13,593 bases of DNA from Trachelipus rathkii (lineage: Eukaryota > Arthropoda > Malacostraca > Isopoda > Trachelipodidae), in NCBI GenBank assembly GCA_015478945.1, contig JABUQX010126031.1:1-13593 (forward strand), given 5' to 3'. The notes under the pieces were generated by a model. It made no database searches. It saw nothing but the letters and a program-made list of their open reading frames with translations, and was not told where the DNA came from. The translations under genes were made by a program, and so were the position numbers. Below, piece by piece: positions 1-9,439 of the stretch (position 1 is its first letter; the number at the start of each line of letters is the position of its first letter).

Positions 1-122
1 TGACAAGCCTTATGGTGCTGGATGGGTTTGAATATTGAATAGGATTCGGGCTTTGTGAGATGTGGCATCGCTTCTACGGGTATAACTTATACAGCAACTA
101 ACAGGATACCGATTGGATGCCG
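1..122. other. Left flank, no gene recognised
   Basis: This short stretch has mixed composition and shows no repeat of itself elsewhere in the window. Reading both strands gives only short open frames that run on into the adjacent low-complexity repeat, with no recognisable domain. I see no function in it. It may be single-copy DNA or part of a dispersed repeat that continues to the left of the window. Confidence 0.4.
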
Positions 123-200
123 CTGGAAATCTGGAAAACTGGAAAATTGGAAAACTGGAAAATTGAAATTTGAAAACTGAAACCGGAAAATCCTGAAAAA
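123..200. repeat. Degenerate 8-bp tandem repeat (CTGGAAAA type)
   Basis: Units such as CTGGAAAT, CTGGAAAA, TTGGAAAA, CTGGAAAA and TTGAAATT follow one another in 8-bp register from 123, then decay into related forms (CTGAAA, CCGGAAAA, CCTGAAAAA) towards 200. The purine-rich strand is the plus strand. On the minus strand it gives a Phe/Pro/Ser-rich open frame that is only low-complexity translation. A short minisatellite is the simplest description. Confidence 0.7.
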
Positions 201-231
201 CGAATTTTTTCTGAAAAAAATTGGTAAACAA

Positions 232-234
<3 letters not shown>

Positions 235-267
<33 letters not shown>

Positions 268-307
268 ATATAATATATATATAGCAGCATATATATATAT
301 ATATATA

Positions 308-371
<64 letters not shown>

Positions 372-374
372 ATT

Positions 375-405
<31 letters not shown>

Positions 406-420
406 TACAGTATATAAATA
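235..420. repeat. Compound (TA)n microsatellite
   Basis: Nearly pure alternating AT runs through this interval, broken by GTTATATAA near 265, GCAGC near 284, GC near 308, a TTATTATTTAAA interruption near 367 and GTTACAG near 404. The longest uninterrupted TA run is about 58 bases (310-367). The Tyr/Ile-rich open frame across it is a translation of the dinucleotide repeat and not a gene. The true length is uncertain, because such tracts slip both in vivo and during sequencing. Confidence 0.97.
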
Positions 421-518
421 TTTTTAAATTTTTCTTGGCTAATATAGTAAATATTACTCTATAGATATTAATATATAGATCATTTTTGGTTAGTTATTTC
501 TATTTGATATTGTCCTCT

Positions 519-520
<2 letters not shown>
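421..520. other. AT-rich spacer between the TA tracts
   Basis: This is AT-rich, non-tandem sequence with no open frame of note and no recognisable signal. It separates two independent (TA)n tracts. Confidence 0.5.
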
Positions 521-600
<80 letters not shown>

Positions 601-626
601 ATATATATATATATATATAAATATAT
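521..626. repeat. (TA)n microsatellite
   Basis: About 65 bases of uninterrupted alternating AT are followed by a TTATATATATATTTATATAT interruption and a second AT run ending near 626. The sequence is fully self-complementary, so it can extrude as a cruciform or slip. It ends sharply at GCCATCGG, where composition becomes GC-richer, with a run of nine C at 645-653. Confidence 0.97.
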
Positions 627-659
627 GCCATCGGTCCGATCGTGCCCCCCCCCTTCATC

Positions 660-867
660 GGAATCGGGGCTTCATGTCGCTATGCCCAAAGTGTGATGGG
701 GCAGAGCCCTCTAAAAACTAGAAAATGATCGTAGAAGGCTGAAACTTGGCACCCTATTTATGATGCCGTAATCTCTCTGTCTCAGATTTATGTCATGCGT
801 CCATGCACCACCCGGACGGGGTGCTGGCCCCTAAAAATAGGAAATGATGGTAGAAGGATGAAATTTG
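660..867. repeat. Diverged ~120-bp tandem duplication
   Basis: The segment at 701-750 (GCCCTCTAAAAACTAG, then AAAATGATCGTAGAAGG, then CTGAAACTTGG) is echoed at 821-867 (GGCCCCTAAAAATAGG, then AAATGATGGTAGAAGG, then ATGAAATTTGG), an offset of about 120 bases. Weaker similarity extends upstream (CATGTCGCTATGCCCA against TATGTCATGCGTCCATGCA). Homology stops at about 867, exactly where the GGTGC-rich block begins. It may be an old tandem duplication or two copies of a dispersed repeat. No coding potential was recognised. Confidence 0.6.
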
Positions 868-1239
868 GAGAGTGCCGATGCACCAGGTGCAGTGCGGTGC
901 GCCACACAAATCCAGGGTACCGGTGTGGTGCAATTTTTAAAATATAGAGGTGCGGTATGCTGTGGTGCGGTGCGGCGCATTGAAACATAGAGGTGCGGTG
1001 CTTGGTGCGCTCATTTTGGTGTGGTGCGGTGAGCCACACAAATCAAGGGTACCGGTGTGGTGCAATTTTTAAAATATAGAGGTGCAGTGTGCTGTGGTGC
1101 AGTGCGGTGCGGTGTGCATTGAAACAGAGGTGCGGTGCGTTGCGACAAAGATGTCTTTGGGTGTGGTGTAGTGCGTGGTTCACTTACCCTGGTGCTTTGT
1201 AGTGCGGTGCGCAAAATTCCGGTGCTTGGCCAACACTAG
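868..1239 (-). mobile_element. GGTGC-rich element, possible non-autonomous hAT-like fragment
   Basis: The plus strand is packed with GGTGC, GGTGCGGTGC and GTGTGGTGC motifs and the minus strand with GCACCGCACC. Read from 1238 on the minus strand, the end is TAGTGTTGGCCAAGCACCGG. This resembles the YAGTGTTGG-type terminal inverted repeats seen in some hAT transposons, which often carry short repeated subterminal motifs. At the other end (about 869-882, AGTGCCGATGCACC) there is only a weak inverted match, and I found no convincing 8-bp target duplication. There is no transposase. His/Thr/Pro-rich minus-strand open frames here are translations of the GCACC repeats. The repeat character is certain and the hAT assignment is inference. 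An unrelated minisatellite remains possible. Confidence 0.4.
901..1150. repeat. 132-bp tandem duplication inside the GGTGC block
   Basis: GCCACACAAATC at 901 recurs at 1033. Each is followed by AGGGTACCGGTGTGGTGC, then AATTTTTAAAATATAGAGG, a GGTGC-rich run and CATTGAAACA(TA)GAGGTGC. The two copies are about 90% alike by eye until roughly 1140, where the second continues into GACAAAGATGTCTTTGG instead. It is tandem amplification within a repeat-rich element, two units long. Confidence 0.85.
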
Positions 1240-1435
1240 TCCAAACCCCACCCAAAAAAAAGGAAAAAAAAATTACACATTTTCATTTAGGAAACTAGGT
1301 GACTTCCGCATGTTGCAGGAACTTCAAACTTTCAGCAAAGAGAGCCATACCCTTCAACTAAAAGAGGAAATTTTTATTTTTCAAAAATGTCAGGAATTTT
1401 TTTTTTTTTTCTACATGGTTGTAACTTTTTTTTAA

Positions 1436-1442
<7 letters not shown>

Positions 1443-1474
<32 letters not shown>
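1443..1474. repeat. Poly(T) tract, 32 bases
   Basis: This is an uninterrupted homopolymer of 32 T. Its length is likely approximate because of slippage and sequencing limits. It may be the complement of a retroposon poly(A) tail or a plain mononucleotide repeat. Confidence 0.95.
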
Positions 1475-1477
<3 letters not shown>

Positions 1478-1570
1478 ATTTTTATCATTATTTGTCATTT
1501 AAGAAGACATTCTGTCTGTAAAATTTATTAAAATAAACATTCCGTAGGTTTTATTGTATATTTTCCACCT

Positions 1571-1589
1571 TGGGGTGAATTTGACCCCA
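1571..1589. repeat. Short inverted repeat TGGGGT/ACCCCA
   Basis: TGGGGT is followed by a 7-base spacer (GAATTTG) and ACCCCA, giving a perfect 6-bp stem. A second small inverted repeat, CGTTT-CGTA-AAACG, lies just downstream at 1602-1615. Both sit within 65 bases of the start of the satellite. Stems this short can arise by chance, so no function is assigned. Confidence 0.55.
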
Positions 1590-1601
1590 TGTTACTAAGT
1601 A

Positions 1602-1615
1602 CGTTTCGTAAAACG
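1602..1615. repeat. Short inverted repeat CGTTT/AAACG
   Basis: This is a perfect 5-bp stem with a CGTA loop, 19 bases before the first satellite-like bases. It is noted for its closeness to the array boundary. Chance is a good explanation. Confidence 0.45.
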
Positions 1616-1633
1616 CATGTTACCATTCTAGGG

Positions 1634-4000
1634 TTAAGATTAAGGAAAAATGGGGCTCAGCCCGGAGGAAAAATAAAACCCTTTTTTAAATAAGGGAAAA
1701 ATGGGGCTCAGCCCGGAGGAAAAATAAAACCCTTTTTAAGATTTAGGAAAAATGGGGCTCAGCCCGGAGCAAAAATCAAACCCTTTTTAAGATAAAGGAA
1801 AATGGGGGCTCAGCCCGCAAGCAAAATCAAAAACCGCTTTAAGATTATGAAAAATGGGGCCAGCCCGAGGAAAAATCAAACCGTTTTTAAGATTAAGGAA
1901 AAATAGGGCTCAGCCCGGAGCAAAAATCGAACCCTTTTTAAGATTTAGGAAAAATGGGGCTCAGCCCGGAGCAAAAAATCAAACCATTTTTAAGATTAAG
2001 GAAAAATGGGGCTCAGCCCGGAGGAAAAATAAAACATTTTTAAGATAAGAAAATTGGGGCTCAGCCCGGAGGAAAATAAACCCTTTTAATATTTAGGAAA
2101 AATGGGGCTCAGCCTGGAGCAAAATCAAACCCTTTTAAGATAAGGAAAAATGGGGCTCAGCCTGGAGCAAAAAACAAAACCCCTTTTAAGGTTAAGGAAA
2201 ATGGGGCTGCCCTGAGCAAAAATTAAACCCTTTTTTAAGATTTAGGAAAAAAAGGGCTCATCAGCCCGGAGGAAAAATAAACCCTTTTTAAGAGTGATGA
2301 AAATGGGGCTCAGCCAGAAAAATCAAACCCTTTTAAGATAAAGGAAAAATGGGGGCTCAGCCCGGAGCAAAATCAAACCCGGTTTTTAAGATTAAGGAAA
2401 ATGTGGCTCAGAGCAAAAATCAAACAGTTTTTAAGATTAAGGAAAAATAGGGCTCAGCCCGGGGGGAAAATAAAACTTTTTAAGATTTAGGAAAATGGGG
2501 CTCAGCCTGGAAGCAAAAATCAAACCATTTTTTAAGATTAAGAAAAATGGGGCTCAGCCCGGAGGAAAAATAAAACCCTTTTTAAGATAAAGGAAAATGG
2601 GGCTCAGCCCGGAGGAAAATAAAACCCTTTTTAAGATTTAAAATGGGCTCAGCCTGGAGCAAAATCAAACCCTTTTTAAGATAAAGAAAATGGGCTCAGC
2701 CTGGAGCAAAATCAAACCGTTTTTAAGATTAAGGAAAAATGGGGCTCAGCCTGAGGAAAAATAAACCCTTTTAAGATAAAGACAAAATGGGGCCTGTACC
2801 TGAGCAAAATGAAACTGCTTTTAAGATTACAAAAATGGGGCTCAGCCTGGAGCAAAATCAAAAACTGTTTTTAAGATTAAGGAAAAATGGTTCTCAGTCT
2901 GGAGGAAAATCAAACTGTTTTTGAGATTATGAAAAATGGGGCTCAGTTCGAGCAAAAATCGAACCCTTTTTCGGATTTAGGAAAAATGGGGCTCAGCCCG
3001 GAGCAAAAATCAAACCATTTTTAGGACTAAGGAAAATAGGGCTCAGCCCGAGGAAAAATCAAACCCTTTTAAAGATAAAGGAAAAATGGGGCTCAGCCCG
3101 GAGGAAAAATCAAAACCGTTTTTAAGATTAGGAAAAATGGGGCAGCCTGGAGCAAAAAATCAAACCCTTTTAAGATTTAGGAAAATGGGGCTCAGCCTGG
3201 AGCAAAACAAACCCTTCTTAAGATTAAGGAAAATTGGGGCTCAGCTGCTCAGCCCTGAGCAAAAATCGAACCCTTTTTTAAAAATTGGAAAAATATGGCT
3301 CAGCCCGGATCAAAAAATCAAACCCTTTTTAAGGGCATGGAAAAATGGGGCTTAGCCCGGCAAAAATCAAACCGTTTTTAAGATTAAGGAAAATGGGGCT
3401 CAGCTCCGGAGCAAAAATCAAACTGTTTTTAGGATTAAGGAAAATGGGATCAGCCTGAGCAAAATCAAAACCGTTTTTAAGATTATGAAAAATAGCTCAG
3501 CCCGGAGGAAAATCAAACCGTTTTTATCAGATTAAGGAAAAATGGGGCTCATACCGGAAAATCAAACTGTTTTTAAGATTAAGGAAAAATGTGGGCTCAG
3601 CCCGGAGCAAAAATCAAAACCGCTTTTAAGATTAAGAAAAAATGGGGCTCAGCCCGGAGCAAAAATCAAACCGTTTTTAAGATTAAGGAAAAATGGTTCT
3701 CAGCCCGGAGGAAAAATCAAACCGTTTTTGAGATTAAGGAAAATGGGGCTTAGCCCGGAGCAAAATCAAACCCTTTTAAGATTTAGGAAAAATACTCAGC
3801 CTGGAGCAAAATCAAACCATTTTTAAGACTAAGGGAAAAATGGGGCTCAGCCCGAAAATAAAACCCTTTAAAGATAAAGGAAAAATAAATTAATGGAGCA
3901 AAATCAAAACCGTTTTTAAGATTAAGAAAAATGGGGCTACCCGGAGCAAAAATCAAACCGTTTTAAAGATTAAGGAAAAATTGGGGCTCAGCCCGGAGGA
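1634..4000. repeat. Irregular left part of the satellite
   Basis: Monomers here are often shortened: A5 tracts become A4, CAGCCCGG becomes CAGCCTGG or CAGCCTGAG, and whole pieces are lost (for example near 2205, 2410, 3885). Short internal duplications also occur, such as CAGCTGCTCAG near 3242. Despite this, the monomer order TCGAA/GATTTAGG, then GATTAAGG, then GAGG/GATAA, then GAGG/GATTTAGG (about 1915-2095) matches that in cleaner regions (5975-6155). Two readings are open: relaxed homogenisation at the array edge, or poorer consensus sequence. Confidence 0.7.
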
Positions 4001-5430
4001 AAATCAAACCGTTTTTAAGATTAAGAAAATGGGGCTCAGCCTGAGCAAAAATCAAACCCTTTTTAAGATTTAGGAAAAATGGGGCTCAGCCCTTAGCAAA
4101 AATCAAACCCTTTTTAAGATTAAGGAAAAATGGGAAAAATGGTGCTCAGCACGGAGCAAAAATCGAACCCTTTTTAAAATTAAGGAAAAATGGGGCTCAG
4201 CCCGGAGCAAAAATCAAACCCTTTTTAAGATTAAGGAAAAATGGGGCTCAGCGTGAGCAAAAATCAAACCGTTTTTAAGATTAAGGAAAAATGGGGCTCA
4301 GCCCGGAGCAAAAATCGAACCCTTTTTAAGATTTAGGAAAAATGGCTCAGCCCGGAGCAAAAATCAAACCATTTTGAAGATTAAGGAAAAATGGGGCTCA
4401 GCCCGAGGAAAAATAAAACCCTTTTTAAGATAAAGGAAAATGGGGCCCAGCCTGGAGCAAAATCAAACCATTTTTAAGATTAAGAAAAATGGGTCTTCAG
4501 CCCGAGCAAAAATCAAACCAGTGTTTTTAGAGATTAAGGAAAAATGGGGCTCAGCCAGGAGCAAAAATCAAACCGTTTTTAAGATTAAGGAAAAATGGGG
4601 CTCAGCCCGGAGCAGAAAATCAAACCGTTTTTAAGATTAAAAAATGGGGCTCAGCCTGAGCAAAATCGAACCCTTTTTGAGATTTAGGAAAACGGGCTCA
4701 GCCTGGAGCAAAAATCAAACCCTTTAAAGATTAAGAAAAATATGGCTCAGCCCGGAGGAAAAATAAACCCTTTTTTAAATAAAGGAAAAATGGGGCTCAG
4801 CCCGGAGGAAAAATCAAACCCTTTTTAAGATTTAGGAAAAATGGGGCTCAGCCCGGAGCAAAAATCAAACCATTTTTAAGATAAAGGAAAATATGGCTCA
4901 GCCCGGAGCAAAATCAAACCGTTTTTAATTCAGATTAAGGAAAAATGGGGCTCAGCCCGAAGGAAAATTAAACTGTTTTTAAGATTAAGGAAAATGGGGT
5001 TTAGCCTAGCAAAAATCAAACCATTTTTAAGATTAAGGAAAAATGGGGCTCAGCCCGGAGGAAAAATAAAACCCTTTTTAAGATAAAGGAAAATGGGGCT
5101 CAGCCCGGAGGAAAAATAAAACCCTTTTTAATATTTAGGAAAAATGGGGCTCAGCCCGGAGCAAAAATCAAACCCTTTTTAAGATAAAGGAAAAATGGGG
5201 CTCAGCCCGGAGCAAAAATCAAACCCTTTTTAAGGTTAAGGAAAATGCTCAGCCCGAGCAAAAATCAAACCCTTTTTAAGATTAAGGAAAAATGGGGCTC
5301 AGCCTGGAGCAAAAATAAAACCCTTTTTAAGATTTAGGAAAAATGGGGCTCAGCCCGGAGCAAAAAACAAACAATTTTTAAGATTAAGGAAAAATGGGGC
5401 TCAGCCCGGAGCAAAAATCAAACCCTTTTA

Positions 5431-6550
5431 AGCTTTATTAATTAAAAATGGGGCTCAGCCTGGAGCAAAAATCAAACCGTTTTTAAGATTAAGGAAAAAT
5501 GGGGCTCAGCCCGGAGCAAAAATCAAACCGTTTTTAAGATTAAGGAAAAATGGGGCTCAGCCCGGAGGAAAAATCAAACCGTTTTTAGGATTAAGGAAAA
5601 ATGGGGCTCAGCCCGGAGCAAAAATTAAACCCTTTTTAAGATTTAGGAAAAATGGGGCTCAGCCCGGAGCAAAAATCAAACCCTTTTTAAGATTAAGGAA
5701 AAATTGGGCTCAGCCCGGAGGAAAAATAAAACCCTTTTTAAGATAAATTAAAAATGGGGCTCAGCCCGGAGGAAAAATCAAACCGTTTTTAAGATTAAGG
5801 AAAAATGGGGCTCAGCCCGGAGCAAAAATCAAACCGTTTTTAAGATTAGGGAAAATGGGGCTCAGCCCGGAGCAAAAATCAAACCGTTTTTAAGATTAAG
5901 GAAAAATGGGGCTCAGCCTGGAGGAAAAATCAAACCGTTTTTAAGATTAAGGAAAAATGGGGCTCAGCCCGGAGCAAAAATCGAACCCTTTTTAAGATTT
6001 AGGAAAAATGGGGCTCAGCCCGGAGCAAAAATCAAACCCTTTTTAAGATTAAGGAAAAATGGGGCTCAGCCCGGAGGAAAAAATAAAACCCTTTTAAGAT
6101 AAAGGAAAATGGGGCTCAGCCCGGAGGAAAAATAAAACTCTTTTTAAGATTTAGGAAAAATGGGGCTCAGCCCGGAGCAAAAATCAAACCCTTTTTAAGA
6201 TTAAGGAAAAATGGGGCTCAGCCCAGAGCAAAAATCAAACCCTTTTTAAGATTAAGGAAAAATGGGGCTCAGCACGGAGAATTCAAAACCCTTTAAGATT
6301 TAGGAAAAAATGGGGCTCAGCCCGGAGCAAAAATCAAACCTTTTTAAGATTAAGGAAAAATGGGGCTCAGCCCGGAGCAAAAATCAAACCCTTTTTAAGA
6401 TTAAGGAAAAAAAGGGGCTAAGCCCGGAGCAAAAATCAAACCCTTTTTAAGATTTAGGAAAAATGGGGCTCAGCCCGGAGCAAAAATCAAACCCTTTTTA
6501 AGATTAAGGAAAAATGGGGCTCAGCCCGGAGCAAAAATCAAACCCTTTTA
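5431..6550. repeat. Higher-order repeat copy 1 (~22 monomers)
   Basis: It starts at the rare monomer end AGCTTTATTA (5431) and runs to the next one at 6551, 1120 bases, close to 22 x 51 = 1122. Internal markers in order are: the AAATTGGGCT monomer, AGATAAATTA at 5741, a GATTAGGG junction near 5845, CAGCCTGGAGG near 5915, TCGAA/GATTTAGG near 5980, GCCCAGAGC at 6221, CAGCACGG at 6270 and GGGCTAAGCCC at 6415. The order and spacing of these markers recur in copy 2, which shows that multi-monomer segments, and not only single monomers, have been copied. Confidence 0.8.
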
Positions 6551-7562
6551 AGCTTTATTAAAAATGGGGCTCAGCCCGGAGCAAAAATCAAACCGTTTTT
6601 AAGATTAAGGAAAAATGGGGCTCAGCCCGGAGCAAAAATCAAACCGTTTTTAAAAAGAATAAGGAAAAATGGGGCTCAGCCCAGAGGAAAAAACAAAACC
6701 TTTTTTTTTAGAATTAAGGAAAAATGGGGCTCAGCCCGGCAAAATCAAACCCTTTTTTAAGATTTAGGAAAATGGGGCTCAGCCCGGAGCAAAATTCAAA
6801 CCCCTTTTTAAAGATTAAGGAAAAATGGCTCAGCCCGGAGGAAAAATAAAACCCTTTTTAAGAATAAATTAAAAATGGGCGCTCAAGCCACGGAAGGAAA
6901 AATCAAACCGGTTTTTTAAGATTAGGGGAAAATGGGGCTCAGCCCGGAGCAAAAATCAAAACCCTTTTTTAAGATTAGGGAAAATGGGGCTCAGCCCGGA
7001 GCAAAAATCAAACCCTTTTTAAGATTAAGGAAAAATGGGGCTCAGCCCGGAGGAAAAATCAAACCGTTTTTAAGATTAAGGAAAAATGGGGCTCAGCCCG
7101 GAGCAAAAATCGAACCCTTTTTAAGATTTAGGAAAAATGGGGCTCAGCCCGGAGCAAAAAATCAAACCCTTTTTAAGATTAAGGAAAAATGGGGCTCATC
7201 CCGGAGGAAAAAATAAAACCCTTTTTAAGATAAAGGAAAATGGGGCTCAGCCCCGGAGGGGGGAAAAAAAAAACCCTTTTTAAGATTTAGGAAAAACGGG
7301 GCTCAGCCCGGAGCAAAAATCAAAACCTTTTTAAGATTAAGGAAAAATGGGGCTCAGCCCAGAGCAAAAATCAAACCCTTTTTAAGATTAAGGAAAAATG
7401 GGGCTCAGCACGGAGCAAAAATCAAACCCTTTTTAAGATTTAGGAAAAATGGGGCTCAGCCCGGAGCAAAAATCAAACCCTTTTTAAGATTAAGGAAAAA
7501 TGGGGCTCAGCCCGGAGCAAAAATCAAACCCTTTTTAAGATTAAGGAAAAATAGGGCTAAGC
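6551..7562. repeat. Higher-order repeat copy 2
   Basis: It repeats the monomer order of 5431-6420: AGCTTTATTA at 6551, an AGAATAAATT form of the second marker at 6861, GATTAGGG junctions near 6921 and 6973, TCGAA/GATTTAGG near 7109, GCCCAGAGC at 7357, CAGCACGG at 7406 and GGGCTAAGCCC near 7554. The offset to copy 1 is 1120 at the first marker and 1136-1139 at the last ones. The extra bases come from homopolymer insertions in 6640-6960. After about 7562 the two copies diverge in monomer order. Confidence 0.78.
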
Positions 7563-8046
7563 CCGGAGGAAAAACAAAACCCTTTTTAAGATAAATTAAA
7601 AATGGGGCTCAGCCCGGAGGAAAAATCAAACCGTTTTTAAGATTAAGGAAAAATGGGGCTCAGCCCGGAGGAAAAATCAAACCGTTTTTAAGATTAAGGA
7701 AAAATAGGGGCTCAGCCCGGAGTAAAAATCGAACCCTTTTTAAGATTTAGGAAAAATGGGGCTCAGCCCGGAGGAAAAATCAACCCTTTTTAAGATTTAG
7801 GAAAAATGGGGCTCAGCCCGGAGCAAAAATCAAACCCTTTTTAAGATTAAGGAAAAATAGGGCTCAGCCCGGAGGAAAAATAGAACCCATTTTAAGATAA
7901 ATTAAAAATGGGGCTCAGCCCGGAGGAAAAATCAAAACGTTTTTAAGATTAAGGAAAAATAGGGCTCAGCCCGGAGGAAAAATCAAACCGTTTTTAAGAT
8001 TAAGGAAAAATGGGGCTCAGCCCGGAGCAAAAATCAAACCCTTTTA

Positions 8047-8760
8047 AGCTTTATTAAAAATGGGGCTCAGCCCGGAGCAAAAATCAAACCCTTTTTAAGA
8101 TTAAGGAAAAATGGGGCTCAGCCCGGAGCAAAAATCAAACCGTTTTTAAGATTAAGGAAAAATTTGGCTCAGCCAGGAGCAAAAATCAAACCGTTTTTAA
8201 GATTAAGGAAAAATTTGGCTCAGCCCGGAGGAAAAATCAAACCGTTTTTAAGATTAAGGAAAAATGGGGCTCAGCCCGGAACGAAAATCAAACCCTTTTT
8301 AAGATTTAGGAAAAATGGGGCTCAGCCCGGAGCAAAAATCAAACCCTTTTTAAGATTAAGGAAAAATAGGGCTAAGCCCGGAGGAAAAACAAAACCCTTT
8401 TTAAGATAAATTAAAAATGGGGCTCAGCCCGGAGGAAAAATCAAACCGTTTTTAAGATTAAGGAAAAATGGGGCTCAGCCCGGAGCAAAAATCAAACCGT
8501 TTTTAAGATTAAGGAAAAATGGGGCTCAGCCCGGAGCAAAAATCGAACCCTTTTTAAGATTTAGGAAAAATGGGGCTCAGCCCGGAGGAAAAATAAAACC
8601 CTTTTTAAGATTTAGGAAAAATGGTGCTCTGCCCGGAGCAAAAATCAAACCCTTTTTAAGATTAAGGAAAAATAGGGCTCAGCCCGGAGGAAAAATCAAA
8701 CCCTTTTTAAGCTTAAGGAAAAACGGGGCTCAGCCCGGAGCAAAAATTAAACCCTTTTTA
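8047..8760. repeat. Variant higher-order block with seven-monomer spacing
   Basis: AGCTTTATTA at 8047 and AGATAAATTA at 8404 are 357 bases apart (7 x 51), one monomer more than the 303-310 bases in the other four copies. It has two adjacent monomers with AAATTTGGCT instead of AAATGGGGCT (8160 and 8211), the first with GCCAGGAGC. After 8404 the order is GAGG/ACCG, GAGC/ACCG, TCGAA/GATTTAGG, GAGG/GATTTAGG, a GGTGCTCTGCCC monomer (8624), then AAGCTTAAGG at 8708. The end of this order recurs at the right end of the window. Confidence 0.7.
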
Positions 8761-9439
8761 AAATTAAGGAAAAATGGGGCTCAGCCCGGAGCAAAAATTA
8801 AACCCTTTTTAAGATTAGGGAAAAATGGGGCTCAGCCCGGAGCAAAAAATCAAACCCTTTTTAAGATTAAGGAAAAATGGGGCTCAGCCCGGAGCAAAAA
8901 TCAAACCCTTTTTAAGATTAAGGAAAAATAGGGCTCAGTCCGGAGCAAAAATCAAACCCTTTTTAAGATTTAGGAAAAATGGGGCTCAGCCCGGAGCAAA
9001 AATCAAACCCTTTTTAAGATTAAGACAAAATGGGGCTCAGCCCGGAGCAAAAATCAAACCCTTTTTAAGATTAGGGAAAAATGGGGCTCAGCCCGGAGCA
9101 AAAATCAAACCATTTTTAAGATTAAGGAAAAATAGGGCTCAGCCCGGAGCAAAAATCAAACCGTTTTTAAGATTAAGGAAAAATATGGCTCAGCCCGGAG
9201 GAAAATCAAACCGTTTTTAAGATTAAGGAAAAATGGGGCTCAGCCCGGAGCAAAAATCAAACCCTTTTTAAGATTTAGGAAAAATTGGGGCTCAGCCCGG
9301 AGGAAAAATAAAACCCTTTTTAAGATAAAGGAAAAATGGGGCTCAGCCCGGAGGAAAAATAAAACCCTTTTTAAGATTTAGGAAAAATGGGGCTCAGCCC
9401 GGAGCAAAAATCAAACCCTTTTTAAGATTAAGGAAAATG

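Larger units (their letters stand above)
1240..1633. other. AT-rich spacer with poly(T) runs, up to the satellite edge
   Basis: No gene is recognised. The stretch begins with an A-rich run (1254-1270), then has mixed sequence, T runs at 1397-1410 (14), 1425-1433 (9) and 1443-1474 (32), then about 160 bases of ordinary AT-rich sequence. The one open frame crossing it (about 1175-1435) is made of the GGTGC block, A runs and T runs, with no domain and no repeat-free support. The longest T run could be the poly(A) tail of a minus-strand retroposon whose body would lie to its right, but no body, TSD or promoter box is recognisable. Confidence 0.5.

Noticed and set aside
221..427. Tyr/Ile-rich open frames on both strands as small membrane proteins
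   Set aside because: They are translations of the (TA)n microsatellite.
788..1214. Minus-strand His/Thr/Pro-rich open frames as genes
   Set aside because: They are translations of the GCACC repeats in the GGTGC-rich block, with no domain or flanking gene structure.
1443..1474. Poly(T) as proof of a minus-strand retroposon
   Set aside because: No element body, promoter box or target duplication is visible. A plain homopolymer explains it equally well.
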